In this document: positions 35,991 to 45,093 of the stretch, piece by piece
Layout: the number at the start of each line of letters is the position of its first letter
Position numbering within the stretch: the stretch's first letter is position 1
Assembly: GCF_013378075.1 (NCBI RefSeq)
Contig: NZ_CP051131.1
Location: 3,605,802-3,669,801 of the forward strand
Reading direction: 5' to 3'
Length of the DNA stretch: 64,000 bases
From: Parasphingopyxis algicola
GTDB taxonomy: Bacteria; Pseudomonadota; Alphaproteobacteria; Sphingomonadales; Sphingomonadaceae
Notes under the pieces: generated by a model
Database searches by the model: none
What the model was told of the DNA's origin: nothing
Seen by the model: the letters and a program-made list of their open reading frames with translations, nothing else
Translations under genes and position numbers: made by a program

Positions 35991-36317
35991 TTAATCATTG
36001 GCGAGGATCAACGCTTCGAGCGCGATCCGGACGCGATCGTCGCCAGCGACGGTTTCGACGACCACGATGTCGACCACGATGTACGTGCCGAGATCGAATT
36101 CGGCATAATCGAGCCCGTCGGTCACCGCGTACGCCGCTCCGGCGGGGTCGTCACCTTCGAACCGCAGCGTGAAGCGGTGGCGCGCGCCGGTGAAGGTGAT
36201 GCTCGACCAGGGTGCCGAGTCCACCGCCTCGACGATAGGCCGCGTGCCCGCACGCTTTGCCAGTGCGTGGATCAGCGCCGCGAGGCCTCCGGTCAGCAGG
36301 GGGCGTGTCATCCGCAT
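35991..36317 (-). CDS. Hypothetical protein, about 108 residues
   Basis: Small cytoplasmic alpha/beta protein: TRPLLTGGLAALIHALAKRA, then strands SSITFTGARHRFTLRFEGDD and DYAEFDLGTYIVVDIVVVET. Two ATGs, 36317 and 36311, fit; the second would overlap the upstream stop as ATGA, so it is translated together with the 64-residue gene. I do not recognise the family. Confidence 0.55.
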   Translation of the reverse strand: MRMTRPLLTGGLAALIHALAKRAGTRPIVEAVDSAPWSSITFTGARHRFTLRFEGDDPAGAAYAVTDGLDYAEFDLGTYIVVDIVVVETVAGDDRVRIALEALILAND

Positions 36318-36502
36318 TGGCCCGGTCGGTTCTTGGCCTCGGCGATATAGGCATGGACGCGGGCACGCACCTTCTCGCCGCATTCGCGGCCGCGCCGGAT
36401 GTCGAACACGAAGCGGGGATCGTTGACCGCTTCGCGGCCGAATCGGGTAGGGGGCATATTCGTGTGGCGCAGGAAGCGGTCGATATCGATCAGCAGGCTC
36501 AT
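36308..36502 (-). CDS. Small helix-turn-helix-like protein, unknown target
   Basis: 64-residue protein MSLLIDIDRFLRHTNMPPTR then FGREAVNDPRFVFDIRRGRE and a helix VRARVHAYIAEAKNR. The GxxA..D..FV.D...GRE pattern resembles small alphaproteobacterial lambda-repressor-like DNA-binding proteins. A very strong GGAGAAGAGG site precedes ATG 36500-36502. It is divergent from an S24 repressor, whose operator lies between them, and coupled to the gene at 35991. Confidence 0.6.
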   Translation of the reverse strand: MSLLIDIDRFLRHTNMPPTRFGREAVNDPRFVFDIRRGRECGEKVRARVHAYIAEAKNRPGQCG

Positions 36503-36555
36503 CCTCTTCTCCTCTTGGCTGGCGGCCGTCCGGCGAATCGGTGCCGGTAGGCGTT

Positions 36556-36601
36556 TTCCTATCTCAGAGGTAATTTCCTACTTGTCTAGGAATATTCCTA
36601 T
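36556..36601. promoter_or_regulatory. Probable operator: palindrome TAGGAATATTCCTA with extra half-sites
   Basis: Three TTCCTA half-sites at 36556, 36575 and 36595 (19- and 20-base spacing) face one TAGGAA at 36587-36592. TAGGAA-TA-TTCCTA (36587-36600) is a perfect palindrome, and TTCCTA (36575-36580) with TAGGAA (36587-36592) is a second inverted pair. It sits between the divergent small HTH gene and the S24 gene, suiting autoregulation of one or both. Confidence 0.6.
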
Positions 36602-36616
36602 CTGTATGGTGCCGAT

Positions 36617-37285
36617 ATGGAGCAACAGAATCCCCGGCTGGTTTTGGAACGTCTGGCGCGCGAGCGCGGCGACGATTATACGGCGCTATCCCGGCTCATT
36701 GGAAGAAACTCCGCCTATATCCAGCAATTTATCAAGCGCGGTACGCCGCGGCGGCTGGCCGAGGAGGATCGCCGGGTGCTCGCCGAATATTTTGGTGTGG
36801 ACGAGCGCATACTGGGCGCGCCGGTCGATAGGAAAAATCCTTCAGTGGGCGGCATGACCGGCGGCAATATGGTTGCGGTCAGCCAGTATGCGGTCAACGC
36901 GTCGGCGGGTCCGGGCGCTCTGGCGGGCGAAGAGGAGGAACTGTCGCGCATTGCCTTTCCCGAGCGCTGGCTGCGCCGGCTGGCCGGCGGGGATCCCGCG
37001 AAACTCTCGATTATTACGGTATCGGGCGATTCGATGGAGCCCACCCTGTCGGACGGCGACGAGATTCTGGTCAGCGGCGAGGACGGGGCCGACCGGCTGC
37101 GCGACGGTATCTATGTGCTGCGCGTCGACAATGCGCTGATGGTGAAGCGTATCGCGATGAACCCGGCGAGCCGCCGGTTCACGATCAAGAGCGACAATGA
37201 CGGCTATCCCGACTGGCCGGACTGCGATCTCGATACGCTGGAAGTGATCGGCCGCGTCGTCTGGGCCGGTCGGCGGCTTGCCTAG
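36617..37285 (+). CDS. S24-family (LexA/cI-like) repressor-peptidase
   Basis: 222 residues. N-terminal about 60 residues form a helix-turn-helix (ALSRLIGRNSAYIQQFIKRG), and the C-terminal half is an S24 peptidase: catalytic Ser139 in GDSMEPTLSDGD and Lys177 in LMVKRIAM. A linker motif NASAGPGAL may be the self-cleavage region, though this motif is common in S24 proteins without proven cleavage. ATG 36617 follows a palindromic operator. It may be a damage- or stress-released repressor; targets beyond its own region are unknown. Confidence 0.82.
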   Translation: MEQQNPRLVLERLARERGDDYTALSRLIGRNSAYIQQFIKRGTPRRLAEEDRRVLAEYFGVDERILGAPVDRKNPSVGGMTGGNMVAVSQYAVNASAGPGALAGEEEELSRIAFPERWLRRLAGGDPAKLSIITVSGDSMEPTLSDGDEILVSGEDGADRLRDGIYVLRVDNALMVKRIAMNPASRRFTIKSDNDGYPDWPDCDLDTLEVIGRVVWAGRRLA

Positions 37286-37307
37286 GTCTCGACGCTCGAT
37301 TTCGCTC

Positions 37308-37478
37308 CTATCGGGTCAGCAGCCACATGGCGAGCGCCAGGATCACGCCCGCGGCTATTCCGCCGATCAGCCCGATGCTCGGCTGACCCAGGGCCGCGCC
37401 GAGCGCGAGACCGGCAAAGGGGCCGATCGCGATAAAAATGCCGCCGCCAAATCGGCCCTTGCGTTTTACCTCTGTCAT
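37308..37478 (-). CDS. Small membrane protein (56 residues), unknown function
   Basis: MTEVKRKGRFGGGIFIAIGP leads into two hydrophobic helices (FAGLALGAALGQPSIGLIGG, IAAGVILALAMWLLTR). Short basic N-terminus, then glycine-rich helices: a common kind of small alphaproteobacterial envelope protein. ATG 37476-37478; a longer frame upstream lacks support. No family named. Confidence 0.55.
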   Translation of the reverse strand: MTEVKRKGRFGGGIFIAIGPFAGLALGAALGQPSIGLIGGIAAGVILALAMWLLTR

Positions 37479-37649
37479 GCGGGTCCTATGGCAGCGGCTC
37501 CAGTTGGTGTCACGCGCCGGCATAGCTAACATCGTCTTCACCAGTTTTGCGCGGAGTTGAGAAAGGCTTTCCCGGTAGGCGTGTTCGCTGGAACAGGCCG
37601 GCTGGGAACCGTGCCAATTCTTTTGGGTAGAAATGGGTTTGGGGTAGAC

Positions 37650-37868
37650 ATGGGTATGTACGAACACTTCTACATCGAAGATCGCGAAGCCGTGTTCGAC
37701 GCGGCCGAGCTGGTCGCCGAATATGGATCGCTGGCCAGCATGGAGGCGGCCGCGCGGGCGAGCCGCAGCCGCGAAAAGGGCAATGTTGTGCATTTCTGCC
37801 GCTGGCGCCAGATCGAGCGGCTCGTCGAATGGATGGACAGCGACGAACTTGAGGCGACGCTGCACTAG
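37650..37868 (+). CDS. Hypothetical protein, 72 residues
   Basis: Short soluble protein MGMYEHFYIEDREAVFDAAE then LVAEYGSLASMEAAARASRS and a basic VHFCRWRQIERLVEWMDSDE. Compact helical composition and a start codon pair (ATG 37650 or 37656) support it. Just before tamA; no function can be assigned. Confidence 0.5.
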   Translation: MGMYEHFYIEDREAVFDAAELVAEYGSLASMEAAARASRSREKGNVVHFCRWRQIERLVEWMDSDELEATLH

Positions 37869-37958
37869 AAAGACGAAGGCGCACGGCTCGTCACCACGTG
37901 ATTGAAATCCGGCGCTTTTGATTGGCGGTCGCCAGCGTTTCGCGCTACGAGCCGCTTC

Positions 37959-39989
37959 ATGGACGCGTTGACCAATCCGGGCCGGGCGTATGTCGGTTCG
38001 TTTTTTCTGCTATGCGCTTTGGGGATACCGCAGCCGCTCGCCGCGCAGACTCCGGCAGGGGAGGTCGCCGACGATGTTGCCGATGAGGTCCAGTCGCTGA
38101 CGACCCGCGAGCTGGACCCGCTTGACGCAACCGGGGCTTTTGAGGCATCGGCGCCGATGACGCGGATCGACGATTTCGGCGTCGAATGGCCCGATATGTC
38201 GGAAGTCAGCGATCGCGAAGCGGCGAGCAGCCGGACCGCCGTCGCGATCAATACCGAGCAGCGCTATTCGGTGTCGCTGCAAGGGCTCGACGGCCTCGAC
38301 GACGCCGATGAAATTCGGTCCCAGTTCCGGACGCTCTCGGTCCTGCGCGAAAATGAAGACGAGACGGCGGTCGTCGCGCAGATCAATCGTCGCGCCGATA
38401 CCGACCGCGAACTGTTGAACGAGGTGCTGCGCTCGCACGGTTATTACGATGCCAATGTCGTGAGCGAACTGATCGGCGAGGCCGGCCAGACCCGGATCGA
38501 AGTCGTCTTCCGCGTCGATGCGGGCCCGCTCTACCGGTTCGACAGCGTCCAGCTGCCGGGGCTTGCCGAGGCGGGCGACCGGACCGACGAACTCCGTGCG
38601 CAATTCCCGGTCGAGGCCGACGACCCGGTCGATGCAGCGGCGGTCACGGCTGCCGAAGCCAATCTCTCCATCGAACTCGGCAATCGCGGCTATCCCTTCG
38701 CCGAAGTCGGCGAGGAAGACGTGGTCATCGATCATGCCAATCGCGTGGCCACGCTGACCGTCCCGGTCGAGACCGGCGGCGAACGCGATTTCGGTTCGAT
38801 CCGTGTCGTCCAAGGCGCGGACGAGATATTCGGCGCCGACCATGTCTCCACGATCGCGCGTTTCGAACCCGGCGATCTCTATTCGACCGGGATGGTCGAC
38901 GATCTGCGCCGTGCGCTGATCCAGACCGGCCTCGTTTCGCGCGTCGAGCTGACCCCGGTCGAAGGCAGAGATTCCGAACTGGTCGATCTGGCGGTCGAGA
39001 TGGAGCCCGCCCCGCCGCGCACGATCTCCGGCGAGGTCGGTTACAGTACCGGCGAGGGCGCACGGGTCGAGGTGGGCTGGGAGCATCGTAACATGTTCCG
39101 GCCCGAAGGTGCGCTGGCGTTGCGCGGCATTCTCGGCACCGACGAACAATTTGCGAGCGTCAGTTTGCGCCGGAGCAATTTTCTCGAGCGCGATCATATC
39201 CTGACCGGCCAGCTTTTCGCGAGCAACACCAACCGCAGTGCTTTCGACGCGCGGACGGCGGGCTTCACCGCCGGGTTCGAACGCATTTCGAACCAGCTCT
39301 GGCAGAAGCAATGGTTCTGGTCGGTCGGGCTCGAACTGCTCGCTTCGGACGAGCGCGACGTGGTCGGCGCGGCCGGCCTCAGAGAGCGCGAGACCTTCCT
39401 GATCGGCGCGATCCCGCTCAGCCTCGGCTATGATGGCACCAACGACCTGCTGAATCCGGAAAGCGGCTTCCGCCTGTCGGCCTTCGTATCGCCCGAACTG
39501 TCGCTGCAGGACGGAACCATCGTCTATGCCCGCGTGCAGCTCGACGGCAGCGCGTATTTCCCGCTGATGGAGGCGCTGACCTTTGCCGGCCGCGTACGGG
39601 TCGGCGCGATTCCCGGCGCGTCGACCAACAATATCGCGCCCTCTCGGCGCTTCTACGCGGGCGGCGGCGGCTCGGTGCGCGGCTACAGCTATCAGTCGAT
39701 CGGCCCGCGCGATGCGAATAACGATCCGGTCGGCGGCCGCAGCCTGGTCGAGATGGCGTTGGAAGCGCGGTACCGCTTCGGCAATTTCGGGATCGTGCCC
39801 TTTATCGATGCCGGGGCGATCTATACCGATCTTTATCCCGATTTCAGCGATCTGAGGTTCGGCACGGGTCTCGGCCTGCGCTATTACAGCAGCTTCGGGC
39901 CGATCCGGCTCGATATCGGCACACCGCTCAATCCGCAGCCCGGCGATCCGGTCATCGCCATCTATGTCTCGCTGGGCCAGGCCTTCTGA
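37959..39989 (+). CDS. tamA: TamA outer-membrane translocation protein (Omp85 family)
   Basis: Outer-membrane component of the translocation and assembly module that helps insert autotransporters or transport lipids with TamB. 676 residues: signal peptide (VGSFFLLCALGIPQPLAAQ), POTRA domains (DETAVVAQINRRADTDRELL; NRVATLTVPVETGGERDFGS), and a 16-strand barrel with GGGGSVRGYSYQSIGPRD, the Omp85 VRGF/Y-like motif, ending SLGQAF with a terminal Phe. Immediately followed by tamB with a 1-base overlap. Confidence 0.88.
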   Translation: MDALTNPGRAYVGSFFLLCALGIPQPLAAQTPAGEVADDVADEVQSLTTRELDPLDATGAFEASAPMTRIDDFGVEWPDMSEVSDREAASSRTAVAINTEQRYSVSLQGLDGLDDADEIRSQFRTLSVLRENEDETAVVAQINRRADTDRELLNEVLRSHGYYDANVVSELIGEAGQTRIEVVFRVDAGPLYRFDSVQLPGLAEAGDRTDELRAQFPVEADDPVDAAAVTAAEANLSIELGNRGYPFAEVGEEDVVIDHANRVATLTVPVETGGERDFGSIRVVQGADEIFGADHVSTIARFEPGDLYSTGMVDDLRRALIQTGLVSRVELTPVEGRDSELVDLAVEMEPAPPRTISGEVGYSTGEGARVEVGWEHRNMFRPEGALALRGILGTDEQFASVSLRRSNFLERDHILTGQLFASNTNRSAFDARTAGFTAGFERISNQLWQKQWFWSVGLELLASDERDVVGAAGLRERETFLIGAIPLSLGYDGTNDLLNPESGFRLSAFVSPELSLQDGTIVYARVQLDGSAYFPLMEALTFAGRVRVGAIPGASTNNIAPSRRFYAGGGGSVRGYSYQSIGPRDANNDPVGGRSLVEMALEARYRFGNFGIVPFIDAGAIYTDLYPDFSDLRFGTGLGLRYYSSFGPIRLDIGTPLNPQPGDPVIAIYVSLGQAF

Positions 39990-42900
39990 TGGCGGGCGCG
40001 GCGACGGAAACGGGGCAGGGCGAGGTCGACTATATTTCGGCGACGCCCGAGCGGCGCCGGATCACCCGCTTCGTGCTGTTCGGCATCGCCGGCATTCTCG
40101 CGCTGCTGCTCGTCACGATCTTCGCGCTCGATACACCGCCCGGGCGCCGGTTTCTGATCGACCGGATCGAGGGGCTCGAGCCCGCCAACGGCCTGCGCAT
40201 CCGCATCGGCCGGATCGACGGCTCGATCTACGGCCGGATGACGATTTCCGATCTCCGGCTGTACGACCCCGAAGGCCTGTTCTTCGAGGTGCCCGAACTC
40301 GAGGTCGATTGGCAGCCGGGCATGTTTATCTACGCCAACCAGCTTCACATCCGCAGCGCCACCTCCGAACTGGCCATTCTCCATCGGACGCCCGAGCTGA
40401 TTCCGTCCGATGAAGAAGACCAGCCGATCCTGCCGGGTTTCGATATCTATGTCGGATCGCTCGATATCGCGCGATTCCGGTTCGAAGAGGCCGTGGCCGG
40501 GGCGCAGCGGCACGCCTCGCTCTCGGGGACCGCCGATATCCGTTCGGGGCGGGCACAAGTCGAACTGCGCAGCCAGTCGCTCGACAGCGGCGAACGGCTC
40601 GCGATCGATCTCGATGCCGAACCCGATGGCGATGTCTTCGATATCGACGTTCAGCTGTACGCGCCCGAGGATGGGATCGTCGCCGGGCTGACCGGTATCG
40701 AACGCGCGCTCGCCATCGATATCGCCGGCAGCGGGACCTGGCAGCGCTGGGACGGTTATGCCCGCATCGACAGCGGCGATGCGCGCGTCATCGATCTCGA
40801 TCTCGAAGCGCGCGACGGCGCGTTCCTGCTCGGCGGCGTCGTGCGGTCGGAAGACCTGCTCGATCCCGGCGTGGCGCGTCGGCTGACCGCGCCGGAAATG
40901 AACCTGAGCGCGCGTGCGACCTTCGAGGACAGCCGCTTGGCCGGCGATTTCGATATCCGGTCTCCGGCCGCCGTGATCGAGGGGCGCGGCACGCTCGATC
41001 TCGATACGAGCGCCTTCGAGGGTTTCGCCGCCGATATCCGGCTGCTCCGGCCCGCGGCGCTCGTCACCAATATGAGCGGCCGCAACGTGCGGATGACGCT
41101 CGGCCTGGACGGCCCGTTCAATCGCGCGGCTTTCCGCTATGAACTGACGGCGCCGCGTGCCGCCATCGGCAACACCGGTTTCGATAATCTGCGCATCGCC
41201 GGGGAAGGGCGGCTGGGGGATACGCCCTTCACCCTCCCGGTCTTGGCGACCGCGAGCCGGATCACCGGTCTCGGCGAGACTTTCGACGATGTGGTGCGCA
41301 ATGTCGCGGTCGACGGGGACCTGCTGATCACCTCGGAGCAGGTTGTCGGCGACGATCTGCGGCTGCGGTCGGACCGGCTGCGCGGCGATGCGTCGGTCAT
41401 CTACGATCTCGCCACTGGCGATTATGCGGCGGGCCTGAACGCCGATATCGACCGTTTCCGGCTGCCCGGCCTCGGCGTTTTCGATGTTCGGACGCGTGTC
41501 GATGTACGGCCGGCACCCGGCGGGCGGTTCACGATTGCGGGCCAGGCGCGCGCCGTCACACCGGCGCTGGACAACAGTTTCTTCCAGTCGCTGGCCGGCG
41601 GTGGGACGACCGTCGATGCGGCGATCAGCTACGGGCCGGACGGCCGCTTTGGATTCACCGACATGCGCGTGCGTGCGCCGGAGCTGAGTTTCGACGGCCG
41701 CGGGTATCTCGACGGCGACGGCCAGCTTTTCGTCACGGGCTCGGGAGAGCAGGCGCAATATGGGCCGGTAACGCTGACCGCGCAGGGCGCGCCGTCGCGC
41801 CCCCGCGTCGAACTGGCGCTGGCGAGCCCGGTGCCAGCGGCCGGTATCGCCGATGTCGAGGCCGTACTCGAGCCGACCGAGGCCGGCTATCAATATGTCG
41901 CGAGCGGCCAGTCGATGGCCGGGCCGTTCACCTCCAACGGACAGCTGCTGCTGCCGGCCGATGCGCCAGCTGCGGTCAACGTCGCCGAGCTGCTGGTTGC
42001 CGATACACGGACCGAAGGCCGGTTCGCCTTTCGCGATGGCGGCATCGTCGGCGCGCTCGATCTCGAGGGCAATGGCGTCACGGGCGATATCGAACTCGCG
42101 ATGGACGGCGGCGAACAGCTGGTGGTGGTCGATATCGATGCCGAGAATGCGCGGCTGGGCGGCGAGATCGATGCGACGATGCGGCAGGCGATGCTCGATC
42201 TTCGCTGGCGGCCGCTGGCCGAGGCGACGACGCTTGAAGGCGGGCTGAGCCTCACCGGATTCCGCCGGCGGGGCATCTCGCTGGCGCGGTTCGGCGCGGC
42301 GGTCGAACTGGAGAACGGGCGCGGCGAGGCCGATGTCAATGTCGGCGGCGCGCGCGGTCGCAACTTCGATTTCGAGGCGGCTGCCGCCATCGAACCCGGC
42401 CTGATCACGATCGAGGGCGGCGGTTCGTTCCGCAACGAACCGATCGAGCTGACGCCGCTGGTGATGCGCAAGGAGGAAGAGGGCTGGGTGATCCCCGAAA
42501 CGACGATCAGCTATGCGGGCGGCGGCGCGACGGTTGCGGCGCGGTTCGGCGGACCGGTTACCGATATCGAGGCGACGGTCGACGATGCGCCGCTCTCGCT
42601 GGTCGATATCTTCTATCCGGAAACCGGCTTTGGCGGCCTGGCGACCGGTACGCTCCGCTATCGCCAGACGGCGGACGAGATCGTGCCGACGGCCAATGCC
42701 GAGCTCCGCATCCGCAGCCTGACCCGTGAAGGCTTTGCGTTGCGCCCGCGTCCGGTCAATCTCGGTCTCAACGCGCGGCTCGAAAATCGGCGGCTGGCCA
42801 CCCGTGCAATCATGGAAAGCGACGGCGAGGAAATCCTGCGCTTCCAGGCGCGGCTCGATCCGATCGCGGGCGAGGGCAATTTCGGCGATCTGCTCGCCGC

Positions 42901-44227
42901 CGCGCCGCTGTTTGCCGAGCTGCGCTATAACGGGCCGGCCGAAACGCTGTGGCAGCTGACGGGCAACGAGACGCTGAGCCTGTCCGGGCCGCTGCTCGCG
43001 CGCATGGATATCGATGGGACGCTTGATACACCTCGGATTGTCGGCGCGCTCCAGACCCGCAACGGCCGCCTCGAAAGCGCGCTGACCGGCACGGTGGTCG
43101 AAGGAGTGACCACCGAAGGTACGTTCCGCCAGTCCCGGCTCGAATTTCCCGAACTGTCCGGTACGACGCCGGGCGGGGGGAGCATTTCCGGACGCGCGGC
43201 GTTCGATCTCGGTCTTGCAACCGGGCTCGGCATGGACATCGAACTGCAGGCGGATCGGGCCTGGCTGCTCCGCCGCGACGATATTTCGGCCCAGGTCAGC
43301 GGGCCGCTCACCATTCGCCTCCAGGCGCCGGCGGGCACGGCCATCGGTACCGAGACGGCACGTCCCGCCGGCACGATCAGCGGCGATTTCGAGATGGTGC
43401 GCGGCGAGTTCATGCTGGGCCAGGCGGTGCCGGAGATCGTCGTGCCCCAGCTCAACGTGACGGAAATCAACCGGCGGCTCGACGAGCCCGATCCCCGCGC
43501 CGAACCCGTCAACTGGACGCTCGACATCGAAGTCGACGCCCGCAACCGGTTCGTGGTCCGTGGCCTCGGTCTCGACAGCGAGTGGGGCGCCGATCTCGAT
43601 ATCCGCGGCCCGCTCTCCAACTTCCAGATCCTCGGCGAGATGAATCTGCGGCGTGGCATCTACCAGTTCGCCGGACGGAATTTCGACCTCGAACGGGGGC
43701 GGATCGAATTCTACGGCAACGTCCCGGTCGATCCGGTGCTCGATATCGTGGCCCAGGCCGATACCGAGGGACTCGACGCGACGATCAATATCGGCGGCAC
43801 GGGCAACAATCCCGAGATCAGCTTCACGAGCACGCCGGCGCTGCCGCAGAGCGAGCTATTGAGCCGGCTGCTGTTCGGCACGTCTATCACCAACCTTTCG
43901 GCGCCCGAGGCGATCCAGCTCGGGGCGGCGGTCGCGTCGCTGCAGAGCGGCGGCGGCACCGGGCTCAACCCGATCAACGCGGTGCGCGACGCGATCGGGC
44001 TGGACCGGCTGCGCATCCTGCCAGCCGATCCCGCGGTGGATCGCGGGACCGCCGTTGCGGCCGGCTTTTATGTGACCCGCAGGCTCTTCGTAGAAGTCGT
44101 GACCGACGGGCAGGGCTATTCCGCGACCGAGACCGAATTCCGGATCACCCGCTGGCTGTCGCTGCTCTCGAGCATCAGCACCCTGGGCCGCGTCGAAGGC
44201 AATCTCCAGATCAGCCGGGATTATTGA
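39989..44227 (+). CDS. tamB: Translocation/assembly module protein TamB
   Basis: 1412-residue periplasm-spanning beta protein anchored by an N-terminal helix (FVLFGIAGILALLLVTIFAL). Long repeated beta-taco sequence (many LDG, RID, GR-type strands), and a C-terminal DUF490 region with GLDSEWGADLDIRGPLSNF, GEMNLRRGIYQFAGRNF and LPQSELLSRLLFGTSITNLS, ending GNLQISRDY. Overlaps tamA by one base (TGATG), so it is translated with it. Bridges inner and outer membranes in lipid or protein delivery. Confidence 0.9.
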   Translation: MAGAATETGQGEVDYISATPERRRITRFVLFGIAGILALLLVTIFALDTPPGRRFLIDRIEGLEPANGLRIRIGRIDGSIYGRMTISDLRLYDPEGLFFEVPELEVDWQPGMFIYANQLHIRSATSELAILHRTPELIPSDEEDQPILPGFDIYVGSLDIARFRFEEAVAGAQRHASLSGTADIRSGRAQVELRSQSLDSGERLAIDLDAEPDGDVFDIDVQLYAPEDGIVAGLTGIERALAIDIAGSGTWQRWDGYARIDSGDARVIDLDLEARDGAFLLGGVVRSEDLLDPGVARRLTAPEMNLSARATFEDSRLAGDFDIRSPAAVIEGRGTLDLDTSAFEGFAADIRLLRPAALVTNMSGRNVRMTLGLDGPFNRAAFRYELTAPRAAIGNTGFDNLRIAGEGRLGDTPFTLPVLATASRITGLGETFDDVVRNVAVDGDLLITSEQVVGDDLRLRSDRLRGDASVIYDLATGDYAAGLNADIDRFRLPGLGVFDVRTRVDVRPAPGGRFTIAGQARAVTPALDNSFFQSLAGGGTTVDAAISYGPDGRFGFTDMRVRAPELSFDGRGYLDGDGQLFVTGSGEQAQYGPVTLTAQGAPSRPRVELALASPVPAAGIADVEAVLEPTEAGYQYVASGQSMAGPFTSNGQLLLPADAPAAVNVAELLVADTRTEGRFAFRDGGIVGALDLEGNGVTGDIELAMDGGEQLVVVDIDAENARLGGEIDATMRQAMLDLRWRPLAEATTLEGGLSLTGFRRRGISLARFGAAVELENGRGEADVNVGGARGRNFDFEAAAAIEPGLITIEGGGSFRNEPIELTPLVMRKEEEGWVIPETTISYAGGGATVAARFGGPVTDIEATVDDAPLSLVDIFYPETGFGGLATGTLRYRQTADEIVPTANAELRIRSLTREGFALRPRPVNLGLNARLENRRLATRAIMESDGEEILRFQARLDPIAGEGNFGDLLAAAPLFAELRYNGPAETLWQLTGNETLSLSGPLLARMDIDGTLDTPRIVGALQTRNGRLESALTGTVVEGVTTEGTFRQSRLEFPELSGTTPGGGSISGRAAFDLGLATGLGMDIELQADRAWLLRRDDISAQVSGPLTIRLQAPAGTAIGTETARPAGTISGDFEMVRGEFMLGQAVPEIVVPQLNVTEINRRLDEPDPRAEPVNWTLDIEVDARNRFVVRGLGLDSEWGADLDIRGPLSNFQILGEMNLRRGIYQFAGRNFDLERGRIEFYGNVPVDPVLDIVAQADTEGLDATINIGGTGNNPEISFTSTPALPQSELLSRLLFGTSITNLSAPEAIQLGAAVASLQSGGGTGLNPINAVRDAIGLDRLRILPADPAVDRGTAVAAGFYVTRRLFVEVVTDGQGYSATETEFRITRWLSLLSSISTLGRVEGNLQISRDY

Positions 44228-44347
44228 GCGCAGCTTTGCTATAACAGTGCCGTCCGCATGACTGGCGATTCGAGATGGACTACCATCGGGAAGTGCGGAC
44301 GATGAACGCCGTTCGCCTGGGCATCACTCTTGTCGAAGGAGATGCCC

Positions 44348-45028
44348 ATGCATATCGTCATGCTGCTCTATCCCGGCCTTACCCAGCTCGATCTGACCGG
44401 GCCGTATGAAGTCTTTTCGCGCATTCCGGACACCAAGATCAGCCTCGCCTGGAAAACGGCCGAACCCGTCGCCGACGGCGGAGGCCTGGCCATCCTGCCG
44501 ACGGTGACGCTCGATCATTGCGCGCCGGCCGATATCCTGTTCGTTCCGGGCGGACCGGGCCAACTGACGATTATGGAAGACGAGGCCGTGCTTGGCTTCC
44601 TGCGACGGCAGGCCGAACGCGCCCGTTACGTCACATCGGTCTGTACGGGATCGCTGATCCTCGGCGCGGCCGGCCTGCTGACCGGCCATCGCGCGACTTG
44701 CCACTGGCTGTCGCTCGATCAGCTGGCGGCGTTCGGCGCCGAACCGGTGGCCGAGCGCGTGGTGATCGATGGCAACCGGATCACGGGCGCCGGGGTCACG
44801 TCGGGCATCGACTTCGCGCTGACCCTCGTCGCCGAACTGCATGGCGAACGCATGGCGCGGATGATCCAGCTGTCGATGGAATATGATCCCGCGCCGCCCT
44901 TCGATGGCGGTTCGCCCAAGAGCGAAACGCCGGAGATCGTCGCGGCGCTGCGCAGCCGGTCCGAGGCGTTTCAGGCGGAGAGACTAGCTGCGGCGAAAAG
45001 GATCGGTGCCATCGTGCGCGCGGATTGA
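44348..45028 (+). CDS. DJ-1/PfpI-family protein, isonitrile hydratase-like
   Basis: 226 residues. MHIVMLLYPGLTQLDLTGPY, then LFVPGGPGQLTIM and YVTSVCTGSLILGAAGLLTG, whose Cys is the conserved reactive residue; GVTSGIDFALTLVAEL follows, as in isonitrile hydratase (InhA)-like and ThiJ proteins. ATG 44348 has AAGGAG 6 bases upstream; earlier in-frame codons overlap that site. The exact substrate is unknown. A terminator hairpin lies downstream, before the opposite-strand aldehyde dehydrogenase. Confidence 0.8.
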   Translation: MHIVMLLYPGLTQLDLTGPYEVFSRIPDTKISLAWKTAEPVADGGGLAILPTVTLDHCAPADILFVPGGPGQLTIMEDEAVLGFLRRQAERARYVTSVCTGSLILGAAGLLTGHRATCHWLSLDQLAAFGAEPVAERVVIDGNRITGAGVTSGIDFALTLVAELHGERMARMIQLSMEYDPAPPFDGGSPKSETPEIVAALRSRSEAFQAERLAAAKRIGAIVRAD

Positions 45029-45038
45029 ACCCTGCACG

Positions 45039-45069
45039 AAAAAGGGCGGCGGGATCGCTCCCGCCGCCC
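45039..45069 (-). terminator. Intrinsic terminator of the aldehyde dehydrogenase gene
   Basis: Perfect 10-bp GC stem GGGCGGCGGG / CCCGCCGCCC (45044-45053 and 45060-45069), followed leftwards by five T on the minus strand. It may also limit read-through from the opposite DJ-1-like gene. Confidence 0.8.
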
Positions 45070-45093
45070 TCGTCTCGTTGGTCTATCGCCCGA

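Noticed and set aside
36897..36930. S24 linker motif NASAGPGAL as a proven self-cleavage site
   Set aside because: The same motif is widespread in S24 proteins without evidence of cleavage, so only noted as possible.
39962..41893. Frame of 643 residues opposite tamB
   Set aside because: No ribosome site; repetitive shadow of the tamB sequence.
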